A stretch of 64,000 nucleotides of DNA. It comes from Marvania coccoides (lineage: Eukaryota; Chlorophyta; Trebouxiophyceae; Chlorellales; Chlorellaceae). The position numbers and the translations under genes are program-made. Every line of letters begins with the position of its first letter. Within the stretch, counting starts at the first letter, position 1. The notes below the pieces were generated by a model that saw only the letters and a list, made by a program, of their open reading frames with translations, did not search any database and was not told the origin of the DNA. Location: NCBI GenBank assembly GCA_963854735.1, contig OY978101.1, forward strand, positions 1,550,001 to 1,614,000, read 5' to 3'. Shown here one piece after another: positions 54,769 through 64,000 of this stretch.

Positions 54769-56049
54769 TCAGTAATAGTCGCTGAACCGCATCTTGGCGT
54801 ACTCCCCAAACGTCATGCCTGGCTTCCACCCCTCCATGCCAACATCTGTCCCTGGCGGGGCGTTCATCTGTTCGTCCCACTTCGGTTGCATGAACAGCGC
54901 AAAGGTGTTGCGGTGGAGGCCACCGCACAGCGCCGGGCGGGGGGCCACCACGGCGTGGGGCGTCGCCCGCAGCTGCCCCCCCGACATAATCTGAAAGCAC
55001 TCCCCCAGCTGAAAGGCCAGCTTGTCCTCTGGAATTTTCACTCGAACCAAGTCGCCTGAAAAAGAAAAGAAAAAAACTGAGCAAGCAACTATGGCAACTA
55101 TGGAGCAACGGACAACAAAATAGATAATTGTCAATTATATCTTCTTTTTCTTCGCACCGTTGCGGTTCTTGATGTGCAGCCCCGACTGGGGGTCTTCGCA
55201 GCCCTCAGGAGCGCCGCCTGCACTTTTTGTGTACATCGCCGAGGTGAGTCCAGTGAGGGCGCCGTGGTCCAAATGCCATCCACACCACTGCTGCGCAGGA
55301 GCCTCGCTTCCCTCAACACTGCTCCTGCTATCCGGCACTGCCGGGAGGTAGCACAGCAGCCGGCCCTACAATACAGCGAGAATAACGGGCGTCAAAAAAC
55401 TTAATTTATAACATTATTGAGAAATAAATGCAGCTGTATCCCGTACTTTGTGCGAAATGGAGCGGGCCAGGACCTCAGGCAGCGAGGATGCCGCGGCGAG
55501 CCCCTTTCTGAGTAGCAGCCCGTTAATTTTTGCAGTCAGCAGCATCCCAACATAACAAATCAGCTGTCCCAGCGCTTTAAACGCCCCTTCCAGCGCTGGC
55601 ACCTCCTTCGGCCACACATTTGGCCGGCAGTACTCTGGGTAGGCTTGCAGCAGCCGCGGGTCCTCTGTGGGACGGTCGCAGGCAGGGTTGGCGTAGAAGC
55701 TCGCTTTGTTGGTGTCAGGAGTGCCGTTGGCGAGCTTCTCTCGCCCGCAACTCCATCCCACATTGTAGCTGCTCTCCGCGTCTTCGTACTTTGCTTTTAT
55801 CTCGTCAGGGAGCTGCGAGAGGCAGGTGGCCAGCGGCAGCAGATTTTGCCGCAGAGCTGGGTAGTTGGGGATGTTTTCTACCAGGATGAGGCCCAGCGCG
55901 GAAGGGTTGTTGCCAAAGGCACGCTCTAAAAGGTCGTCCAGCTTGGCTGCATCGTCTGCCAGCGCCGCAAAGTCCAAGACGACGGGGTCGGCATTCAGTA
56001 TTTTGTTGTTCCCCGACGATAGGGAGCGGGGGGAGGCCCCGCCTTCCAT
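54769..56049 (-). CDS. 2-oxoglutarate/Fe(II) oxygenase, IPNS-type
   Basis: Exons 56049-55447, 55365-55158 and 55055-54769 (phases 0, 1) give 365 residues. The N-terminal region has the DIOX_N pattern (VVLDFAALADDAAKLDDLLE, LGLILVENIPNYPALRQNLL). The iron-binding facial triad is visible as HLDHGALTGLTSAMY (H-x-D) and TPHAVVAPRPALCGGLHRNT (distal His and the Arg-like region). CGREKLANGTPDTNKASFYA resembles a small group of plant and algal 2OG oxygenases. The family hydroxylates or demethylates small molecules using 2-oxoglutarate, O2 and Fe(II) in the cytosol; the substrate is unknown. In the middle exon an in-frame stop after KKKKI is avoided by the donor at 55157, which gives NRNGDLVRVKIPEDKLAFQ. 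Confidence 0.88.
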
Positions 56050-56876
56050 TGAGCTCGTGTTTTTCGGTATGCGACTGTTCCTATCAATTCTTACACAAGG
56101 TATCGGGCTTTTAGAAGCTCTGAAAGTGTCTTAAAAATTCAAAATTATTTTGAAATGACGATTACGCGAAGTATAAAGCCATTGCGATGATCCCCGCACC
56201 TTGAATGGTCGAAATGATGTTTAAAACTCTCTCGAAATTTAGTGCAAGCGTCTGACGAGCTCTGTGCGACAACAGCTTCAGCTTTCCGAGCGAACTACCT
56301 TTCTTCTACATTCTGCCTTCCTCATCCGCTTCTGCGTGCCATTTGGGTTCATTCTTCATCATTAATATCATTATCCAATCAAATTTGCTTCAGATCATCG
56401 CTCGCAAAGGCATTCGGCTCTCGTTTGCAAGAATTACATTTTCATCACCAAACCTACTCTTGCAAATAAAACTGCGCATTGCGCCCTGTCAGGCTCCCCT
56501 AAAGCAATCCGATTGAAATTCGAACGTTATCAAGTGCAGAACGCGGCTAACTTTGAAGGCGTTTGCTCCTCCTCAGGTGCGAATTTGTTCTATGGCGTTT
56601 ACAGCGCCTGTACCCGGTGCATTACCCAAATAAATCAAGCATTGTGCATTTATTATCCAAATATTCGCCCAGTTCTTCGCCCTGGGCCTCCTACCGTTGC
56701 AAACGCACTTGCGATTTCTCGAATTTTGAGCAGGACTTTCGTTTCACCAGCGGCTGTTCAAGCCCATTTCGCCGCTTTCCCATTGGTAGATATACAAAGG
56801 CGCACCACCCCCACCCCAGCGCGCCCCGCTGAATCACTACCACCGACACAGGCATATAATAATCTAGAGGCACGCC
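56050..56876. other. divergent spacer
   Basis: Upstream of the oxygenase and of the following unknown gene. A long + frame (56513-57037) overlaps the next gene in another frame and looks like leader sequence. No gene supported. Confidence 0.5.
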
Positions 56877-57868
56877 ATGGCGGATATTTTGGAGCTCGAG
56901 GAGAGCGAAATCTTCGACGATCAGGACGATATCTTCGACGACATTGTGAAGAAGGACCCGGCTGCCGCGCCGCACGACAAGGATGCCGGTTTCTCTTCAG
57001 ACGACGAAACCACCGGCACCCATGGCCTCGACTTTGAATTGGAAGGCACAGCCACCGCAGAACGGCTCACGGTGCAGGCCACCGCGCAGCCGGTGGAGAT
57101 CGCGCTGCGCGCCGCAGAGCTGGGCGCCTCAATGGGCGGCTCCAGCGAGCTGGGCTCCCTCAAGCGGTTCGAGGCGCCGCCGTCGTTGCACAGGCGGCCC
57201 TACAGCGACGGAGACCTCTGCACGGTGTCAGCATCGATGCCGTTGCGGCCATTTTCGCTGGCCATGCCCGCTGGGAAGTCGCCAATAGAGACAGGGCAGG
57301 CTGCTGCCGACTATGCATCAGCGGGCGGGTACCTGGTAAGTAGAGGGAGGACATGCAACCAAGCAGTTTTATTGCATTTTAAAGCGATTATTTGACATTA
57401 TTTGCTTTATAGCGTCAAATTCCACCTGGTTTGATGATTTCGAGCATTTTTTTCACTGACGCAAACAATGATAATTCAAGTTCACCGCTGCATTTGTTTT
57501 TCTCGCATTTGCAGGGCACGTCGATGCCGATCCGCATCCCCATGATGCAGCGCCGCCTTGCTGGCGTGTCTCCCGCCTCCCTGGAGGGCCGCCCCGCCAC
57601 CTTCATCCCTCCCCACCTCCTGGATCTCCGAGCTGATCCTACTGACGCCATCGACGCTGGGACCACCCCTCTAGCGGTCTCTCCCACCGCTGCTGTGAAG
57701 CGGGAGAAGCTCATGGCACGCAACGCCATCCTCAGGTCCACCGGATTCCTGGAAGATGCCCCGCTGGTGGCGGCTGCTGGTGCCCCGGGGCTCCCAATCC
57801 CGGCAGGCCCTCGGCACACAGCCACCTCGTCGCTGACGAAGATGCTGGGCACCCCCCCAACCGAATGA
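56877..57868 (+). CDS. 270-residue protein, unknown
   Basis: Exons 56877-57335 and 57515-57868 (phase 0) give 270 residues. It starts MADILELEESEIFDDQDDIF, an acidic start, then Ser/Gly/Ala-rich sequence with RFEAPPSLHRRPYSDGDLCT. After the splice come GTSMPIRIPMMQRRLAG, then LMARNAILRSTGFLED and a Pro/Ala end. The GTSxPI-IP pattern is reminiscent of plant proteins of unknown function, but I cannot name a family. There is no signal peptide or membrane segment; an intracellular, largely disordered protein is likely. The phase-0 splice with clean borders supports the model. Confidence 0.65.
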
Positions 57869-58639
57869 GGTGTGCCCTCCTCTTTTCCTCCAGTAATGGC
57901 GCCTTCCTGAAGCAGGAACGGCTTCCTTTTGTCTGTTGAGTGTTCTACAATTTACAAGTATAGTGCGAATGAGTGCGTATTGTCTTTACAAAAAAAAGAA
58001 AGGAAATTTGATTCTTAATCCGAGCGCAGCGAAAAGCGTCTGCAGCTCATGTTTTTGCACCCCTCTTTAGTTTGCCCCCCTTGGCCCGTCCTAATCAAAA
58101 AGCAAAAAGTTTGTTCCGATGGAGGGTGCCAAATTTTCCCCCCTTCCCCTTTCGCCTCCTTTCCTCTTTCTGACTTCTTCTTTAATTTGCTTGTCACTTC
58201 CCCCAGCATTTTTTCCATTAGGCAAATTGCGTCAGCAACAAGCCAAGAGCGTTTGAGACTGTTTTCCATTTTCATTAATAGGCTTATTTTATCCTCCCAT
58301 CATTCCCCCTCAGTACCGCATTCAAAGCATTCTTCTTTTTGTCACTGTCAAGCTCTTTTTCCCCTCCTAGCATTAGTAATTGTGCCATTTAGAAAGTAAA
58401 AAATAACCAGCGGCATGTGTTTGAATTATGATAGTGCATTCGTTGCTCATAAAGAAGTTCCGTGTGTGTGTAGCAGGCAACAATAAGGATCGTTGTAAAT
58501 AATCATGTAAACGCAAATAATTAATTTTGATCTATGAGCATAGGGGGCAGGAGGCAACAGCGTCGGGAAATTTTATGCGAAAGATGCACTGGATGCGTCC
58601 CGTCAGGCAAAGGCAGATTGCAGTACAGTAGCCGTACGA

Positions 58640-58923
58640 TGTTTGCCTGCTTTTCGGCCAGTTTGACAAGCCCCGCCCCCAACACACCACCCTGCGCAAC
58701 CTATTTAGCCATTCCTGCAACCAATTCTCCTAGGACATTTTCCACCAGGGCGGCACACCGACGGGGCTCTCCTGGCAAGAACTGGCCGCCGACAGGGCCC
58801 ACTGGCGCTAGTTTATGGACGGCGCCTGGGCAGCTGGCGCTGGGCCGCCTGTCACCGGTCTGAGACTGCTGCTCAACACGGAGCAGCACAACCCTTACAC
58901 GGGGCTGGGTCTTCGGCTGAGAC
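58640..58923 (+). pseudogene. possible retroelement- or gene-derived relic
   Basis: A + frame reads LFGQFDKPRPQHTTLRNLF, then after a stop GTPTGLSWQELAADRAHWR, then after another stop AAGAGPPVTGLRLLLNTEQH and a short tail. The WxxLAADRxxWR-like part recalls C-terminal ends of LINE-type reverse transcriptases, but this is weak. It is clearly broken by stops. Confidence 0.25.
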
Positions 58924-59455
58924 CCCTGGTACAAGTATTTTAGGGCGAGGTGAACACGGATGTGTCCCAGAAGATTCGATTTGATTGAGTAGTTTGTTTT
59001 TTACCTGTTAGTTATTATCTTGTTGATTTGAAATTGACGGTGGTAGGGGGTTCTTTGAACGCTATAGGCTGTTAAAGCCCGGAGCTCGCCGAAAACAGCA
59101 GTCAGCGAGGGCGTTGAAACCGTTTTCCGGCCCGATCTCCCGAACTCCGCGCGAGCAAGGTGCCGCCTGCGCCGCCCCACCGACGCCGAAGGTCGTAACA
59201 AGGCTGCCGCCGCGCGCGATGGCCCTCTTAGCCGCCATTCTGGCGGCCAGCTCAAAAAGAAATGAAAATCGAGCGATTATTGTCTAAAGTCTGAAAGAGA
59301 GAGAGAGGGAGAGCCTTTCGATTTTAAATCGATCGGCTTTAGTGTGGTGGAGGCACTCGTACAAAATATTTGACTTTGGTCAAAGCATGGCGCTGGCAAG
59401 CAAAGATCGCCATTTTTCTTGATGCCGACACTGGCCTTTGTTCTATTTTAACGTT

Positions 59456-59472
59456 TGTGTGTGTGTGTGTGT
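59456..59472. repeat. TG dinucleotide repeat
   Basis: About eight uninterrupted TG units in the gene-poor region. Confidence 0.9.
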
Positions 59473-60113
59473 CACTTCACTGTCACTTTCACTCCTGCTC
59501 CTGAAGATTTTTTGCTTGCACCTGCTGAAGAAAAACGATAAGGTGAGAGACATCTGAGGTCGATCATGTCTATTAGCAGCAGGCAAAGTTGCGAGGACTT
59601 GCATGCCTCAAGCGCATTGCGTGTGAACCGCTCGATTTTTTTATATAAAGATGTTGACATGCGAATCCAGTTTCGTTTATCATGCAACCAGCATTGGGCG
59701 CGGTTTCAATAGATACACGCCTGTGTTTTTTGCTGAATAAGGGCGCCTGTTTGGCCCCGGCTGGTCTCTCGCTCTTTCCCGCTCTTGCCTCCGGACTTTT
59801 TCTTTGTTAGCTCCTCGACTAACGCCCTCTCTATTCAATTTAAAATTCGATTAAATATGCAGACGGTGCATATCAGAATTGCTGTTCAGTACCTTTCGGA
59901 GTTGCAGCAAAGGACTACCGAACAGGGTGTGATCTAAATAATCCGTTTGAATTTTTAGTTCTGTTTTGGAGGGCCTTCACCCCGCAGAGCAGATCCATCG
60001 CATCTTTGCATTTATTTTGTTTTATTACACGTGAGTTTCGGGCGTGCAGCTTGCTGTTTCTCCTTGAAATTTGAATTAACAACGTTCCTTATTTGTGCTT
60101 GTAGACCCCCAAG

Positions 60114-61275
60114 ATGCCCAAGCGAACCCCTGAGGAAGGGGATTTGGCAACTTTATCTCGACAGAGCTCAGACGCGGCGCTAAAGAGTCGCAGCGGACGT
60201 GTTGTGAAGCCGAAGGTCCGTTTTTTTCAGATCATATTCAAAACTCTCCAAAAACGTGCCCCTCAACCATCGTATTATCCTGCAGGTATTCAATGACGGC
60301 ACGGTGGCTCTCTCCGATGAAGCTGGCGACTTCGACGCCGACGAAGCTCACGACACCTGCTGGGCTGGGTTTGGCGAAGACGCTATCACGGAGGAGGACA
60401 GTCTGTCCGACGGCAGCGAAGGGTCCTACGGCTCAGTTCGCCCCCGCCCCGGCCGCCTGGGGCGCGGCCACCACCACTTTGCTGGCGCTGTTGCTGCTGC
60501 CGCTGCTGTTTCCCGCTCCACCGCTCGCCGCAACGGCTACGGCGGCGGCGGCGTGTTTAAGCAAGCGGCGGTGGAGGTGCTGCGGGCTGAGCGGCGGCTG
60601 ATGAGCACTGGAGACATCGCGAGGCTGGCGTTGAGCAGGGGGCTGGTGCAGTGCTCTGGGCGGACACCGGAGGCCACGATGGCTTCAGCGCTGTATACCG
60701 ACGTGAAACGCAAAGAAGAAGCCTCGGTGTTTGTGCGGCCGCGGGAGGGCATGTTTGGGCTGCGAGAGTGGGGGTGGGTGGCACCTGCAGCTGCTGCTGT
60801 AGACACCGCTACTTACCACCGCCAAATAACGACAACGGTGCTGGTGGAAGTAGCAGCACCTGCGGAGGTGGAGCTGGCGCGAATTGCTTCTGACACTGCT
60901 GCGCCTGCGGACTCCACGGGGGGCCGGTTGATAGAGTTGCTGTGCGCTGCGGAGGAGGAGGAAGAGCGGGAGAGAAGTGGCGAAGAGGATGAGACTGGAG
61001 AAGAAGAAGTGGACACCGCTGCTGCTGCTGCTGCGGACGTCCAAATGCTCCCGTCCCCCCCCCTCTCAAAATACGTGCACGTCAAGGAAGAGCTGCAGCT
61101 TTCCGAGCAGCCCAGCAGCGAAAGTGAAGGAGTGCAGAGCGGCAGCGGGTCATTGGTGTCTGACGCCAGCAAGAAAGATCTGGAGCTGCTGCGGCAGTTT
61201 CTGACGCGCCATGCTGCGACCTCCGCAGAATGGGGCGCGTTGCAGCGCCTCGAGGCGGCGATGATGGATGCGTGA
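60114..61275 (+). CDS. HARE-HTH domain nuclear protein
   Basis: Exons 60114-60215 and 60286-61275 (phase 0) give 363 residues. The start MPKRTPEEGDLATLSRQSSD is followed by an acidic region. At about 130-200 is a HARE-HTH winged-helix domain: VFKQAAVEVLRAERRLMSTG, DIARLALSRGLVQCSGRTPE and ALYTDVKRKEEASVFVRPRE, then MFGLREW. This domain occurs in ASXL, HB1 and RNA polymerase delta proteins and is linked to DNA or chromatin binding. The rest is acidic and Ser/Glu-rich, with a final helix (DLELLRQFLTRHA). It is probably a chromatin or transcription factor. The TGA stop lies inside a strong donor (GTGAGT at 61272-61277). A matching AG at 61329-61330 would replace the last residue with AEACILPAL and a new stop at 61358. 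Confidence 0.75.
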
Positions 61276-61760
61276 GTATAAACCGCAGCCGATATTTTTG
61301 TTATCATTTTCTTCTTTTTTCCCCATGTAGTGAAGCTTGTATTCTACCTGCATTATAGAGTAGATTCCTTCCTTAATCCATGTACCCTTCATTTGTGCCC
61401 TTTTTCCGTGAGGCGGGATATTTGCATCCAACTGGTGCTCCCACCGCCGCCCCTTTAAAATTATGTGTGTTTTTCCTTAATTTTGTTCCTTTAGCGCTCT
61501 ATGCATGCATTTTCACCATTCCAATTAATCAAGTTTGCTACTCTGCTCTGTTTTGTTCCTTTCATTGTACCCTTCTTTTCTTTTTGACAAGTTCGCTGCG
61601 CTGCTGAAGCAGCGTGCGGTGGATTTCTCAGCTTCTTTTTCATGTAAACAATGAAGAGGGGCACATGTTTTTTTAAGGATCGGGACGTAATTTAATTCAG
61701 TACACGCAGTTCTTTCTTCCCTGCTCATCATGAATGATGCTTCATCATGTTCAAAGTTTG
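61276..61760. other. spacer between convergent genes
   Basis: AT-rich 3' flanks of the HARE-HTH gene, with a possible alternative last exon at 61331-61358, and of the kinesin. No separate gene seen. Confidence 0.55.
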
Positions 61761-64000
61761 CTACAAGCACGCCATGGTCTGCTCCACGATGCCGCGCAAC
61801 GCTACAATTTGGCGCGTCAGCTTGGGGTGCGCCGTGGCCTCCCCTCCCACGTCAACCACTGACTTTTCCACCTCTCCCACCAGGTAAATAACTTTCTGTT
61901 GCAAAATCGCACGCAGCGCGTCCCTCTCCACCCCATCCATGAACGGATTTTCCTCCCCACGCTGCTGCTGCTGGTTCTGCACTTTCGACGACGGCGGCGC
62001 TGCAGCTGCAGCAGCGTCCTCCGCTGCCGCGCAGCTTCCACCGGGATCGTCGCCCCTTGTGCTGCTGCCTCCCTCGTCCACGCTTGTCACGCTGCTGCGG
62101 CTGCTGACGTCCACCAGTTCTTGCGCCACCTCCTGTGGGCCCTGTGGCGGTACCCAATCTCCCACCTTTCTGCCGCTGCCCCCGCCAGAGGGGCTCGCCC
62201 GGATGGTCCACCGCTCTGCTGCCTCGCCAATGCTCTCCATTACGTTAACCTCATCTTCTCCAATACCATCCCCACCACCAGTGCCACTCCTAGATGCTTG
62301 CCCCACTGCTGCAGACTTGCGCATCGCAATCAGCTCTGCAGTCTTTGTGTCCACCGCGTCCTCAGCTTCCTTAGCCCTCGCCTCTGCCGCCTCCACGGCC
62401 GCCTGCAGCGCCAAAACCTCCTTATCCCGCTCCTCCAAGCGCGTAGTCAGCGCCACCATCACGTCGCGTTGCTTCAGCAGCAGCGCCTTCAGCCGCTCAG
62501 CCGCAGCGCGGTCCTCGGCGATGCTGCGCCGCTCCACCTCCAGCTCTGCTAATTTGGAGGCGTAGGCATCTCGAATGCGGGCCTGTTCTGCAGCCATCAA
62601 GGTGCGGAACTCGGGGGTGTCTTCCACCTTTTGCCCCCCGATCAGCAGCTGGCTCTGCATGGAAGAAATCCGATTCTGCAGCGTCGCCATCGCTGCCTTT
62701 TGCCGCGCAATCTCAGCCGACTGCCGCTCCAGCGCGGTGATGGCCGCTATCTTGTCTGCCTGCTCCCGCCGCCGCGCCTCTTCGATCTGCAGCACCAGCC
62801 GGCGGTCCACCAGGTCTTTAGACCGCTGCTGCAGCTCAGCCCGCAGCCGCCGCAGCTCGCGCTCGTACTTTCGCAGCAGCGTCGCATGGTCAACGTCCTC
62901 GTTCACGCGCGGCGCGTTGCGCACGCTCTTCGCGCGGTTGGCGAACTTCAGCGTCGACAGCGACTCGGAGAAGGCTTCCACCGCCGGCGACACCATCGCC
63001 ATGAACGTTGTCTTGCAGTTGCCGCCCAGGGAGTCTTCCAGGATGCGGGTGAGCTTGGAGTCGCGGTAAGGGATGTGGGGACGCGCCTCCCGGCCTTTGG
63101 GGTCGGTCAGAGCGGCGATCACGTTGCCCAGCGCGCTCAAACTCTGGTTGATTTTTTTCGACTCCTCCAGCCTTTTTCCCTTCGCGCCAGTCAGGTGCAC
63201 CCGCTCGCTGCCTGCCAGATCCACCAAGTTCAGCTTCCCCACGCGCACCGTCTGCTTCACCCCTGCCGCCACATCCGCACCGCGCCCAGCAGCAGCGGCG
63301 GCGGCAGCAGCGCCATACCGGCCGCCCGCCAGTTGCGCGGCAGCTGCCCCGCTGCCCTCCGCCTCCTCCAGCGACGACTTCTCCACAATGAGGATGAAAA
63401 TCGCGTGGGATCGGGAAGACAGCTCGTTCAGCTTGGTGGCCCCGGTGGTCCGAGCTGCCGCACCCTTCTCCATCAGCGAATATACGTCCGCAGAGGAGCG
63501 TACAACCCACTCAGACAGCCCCTCCACGTGCACGCCGCGCTTGCGGTCCTCCCTGATCGCCAGGTTGGTGGCTTCCGGCTTCAGCAGGTCGGAAATAACT
63601 TCGTTGTAAATTTGAAGGTAAGACGCCCGGACCAAAAACTTGCAGCGCTCGCCTGTGTCGCGCTGAATGTGAGCGAACACATCGTCCACTGCCCTAGGAA
63701 TGATGCCGCGCTGCTCCCCCGTCAGCGCGCCAGTCATGGTGTGCGTTTTACCAGCACCAGTTTGGCCAAACGCAATCATCGAGGCGTTGTAGCCCTGCAG
63801 CACGTTGGATACTGCGCCGCGCGCCGACTCCTCGTAGATGACGTTCTGCGGGGTGTCGGGGGCGTACACCCGGTCGAAAGAAAAGCGGTAGGTGCTGTAG
63901 ACCATGCCGTTTTCTACGCCGTTGGAGGCGGCGGCGCGGAGGTTCTCGGAGATGGTGATGGAGCGGCCAGAAGGGTCCACCGAGGTGGCGGGAGCAAAGG
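61761..64000 (-). CDS. kinesin motor protein, 5' end beyond the window
   Basis: One open frame runs from the window end to a stop at 61761 (746 residues visible). The motor domain lacks only its first strands: FSFDRVYAPDTPQNVIYEES, P-loop GQTGAGKTHTM, switch I NELSSRSHAIF, switch II LVDLAGSERV, KKINQSLSALGNVIAALTD and YRDSKLTRILEDSLGG. It is N-terminal, so probably plus-end directed. An Ala/Gly-rich insert of about 40 residues (EEAEGSGAAAAQLAGGRYGA and on) sits between switch I and II. A coiled coil of about 220 residues follows (LRKYERELRRLRAELQQRSK and on), then a low-complexity linker and a short helical end. It is not assigned to a kinesin family; the insert and short tail fit none I recall well. 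Confidence 0.92.
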   Translation of the reverse strand, partial: FAPATSVDPSGRSITISENLRAAASNGVENGMVYSTYRFSFDRVYAPDTPQNVIYEESARGAVSNVLQGYNASMIAFGQTGAGKTHTMTGALTGEQRGIIPRAVDDVFAHIQRDTGERCKFLVRASYLQIYNEVISDLLKPEATNLAIREDRKRGVHVEGLSEWVVRSSADVYSLMEKGAAARTTGATKLNELSSRSHAIFILIVEKSSLEEAEGSGAAAAQLAGGRYGAAAAAAAAGRGADVAAGVKQTVRVGKLNLVDLAGSERVHLTGAKGKRLEESKKINQSLSALGNVIAALTDPKGREARPHIPYRDSKLTRILEDSLGGNCKTTFMAMVSPAVEAFSESLSTLKFANRAKSVRNAPRVNEDVDHATLLRKYERELRRLRAELQQRSKDLVDRRLVLQIEEARRREQADKIAAITALERQSAEIARQKAAMATLQNRISSMQSQLLIGGQKVEDTPEFRTLMAAEQARIRDAYASKLAELEVERRSIAEDRAAAERLKALLLKQRDVMVALTTRLEERDKEVLALQAAVEAAEARAKEAEDAVDTKTAELIAMRKSAAVGQASRSGTGGGDGIGEDEVNVMESIGEAAERWTIRASPSGGGSGRKVGDWVPPQGPQEVAQELVDVSSRSSVTSVDEGGSSTRGDDPGGSCAAAEDAAAAAAPPSSKVQNQQQQRGEENPFMDGVERDALRAILQQKVIYLVGEVEKSVVDVGGEATAHPKLTRQIVALRGIVEQTMACL

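Larger units (their letters stand above)
57869..60113. other. 2.2 kb gene-poor region with relics
   Basis: No intact gene. It contains T/C-rich sequence (58140-58380), a protein-like relic (about 58600-58920), a short GC-rich island (about 59040-59255), a GA-run and a TG repeat (59456-59472). The last part is the leader of the HARE-HTH gene, with a possible leader-exon acceptor just before its ATG. Confidence 0.55.

Overview
Organism and genome style. This is nuclear DNA of a plastid-bearing eukaryote, most likely a green alga (chlorophyte; trebouxiophyte-like is a guess). The reasons are: nearly every gene has short spliceosomal introns; exons are GC-rich and the spaces between genes AT-rich; the gene set includes a plastid outer-envelope pore (OEP21), a translation regulator with four MA3 domains as in green plants, an HCF107/MBB1-type plastid RNA factor, a FOX1-type multicopper ferroxidase, and CEP104, a cilium-tip protein. 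About 29 protein genes are supported. Most gene models were assembled by joining exons by eye, checking splice sites, intron phase and continuity of family motifs.

Layout. 0-9.2 kb: small secreted Cys-rich protein (+), OEP21 (+), Ser/Pro-rich protein (-), mitochondrial calcium-uptake regulator MICU (-), secreted phospholipase A2-like protein (-), a four-exon 122-residue protein (+), SixA-like histidine phosphatase (+). 9.2-13.6 kb: a purine-rich G-run region, a short CCT-motif protein (-), and 1.8 kb without a supported gene. 13.6-24.1 kb: eIF3m (+), AP sigma adaptin (-), four-MA3 protein (+), an AT-hook protein with polyglutamine (-), RuvB-like 1 (+). 24.5-31.6 kb: PLP aminotransferase (-), GT61-type glycosyltransferase (+), a decayed reading frame, and a secreted Cys-rich protein whose frame breaks (+). 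32-42.5 kb: RRP6 exonuclease (-), ATP phosphoribosyltransferase (+), and a 16-exon ferroxidase (-). 42.5-51 kb: a candidate inverted-repeat element, mitochondrial ribosomal bS18 (-), CEP104 (+), organellar aspartyl-tRNA synthetase (-). 51-64 kb: HCF107/MBB1-like protein (+), macro-domain protein (-), 2-oxoglutarate oxygenase (-), an unknown protein (+), a gene-poor 2.2 kb, a HARE-HTH protein (+), and a kinesin (-) cut by the window end.

How the genes relate. This is an ordinary housekeeping region, not an operon or one pathway. Several pairs are divergent over short spacers and could share promoters: RRP6/ATP phosphoribosyltransferase, bS18m/CEP104, and AspRS/HCF107-like, where both partners serve organelle gene expression. 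I found no mobile system, CRISPR or virus. The more unusual items are a CEP104 carrying kinesin-light-chain-like TPRs, a GA-AG intron and two GC-AG introns, a two-frame secreted Cys-rich gene, an alternative membrane-anchor exon, an inverted-repeat element, and decayed reading frames in the gaps.
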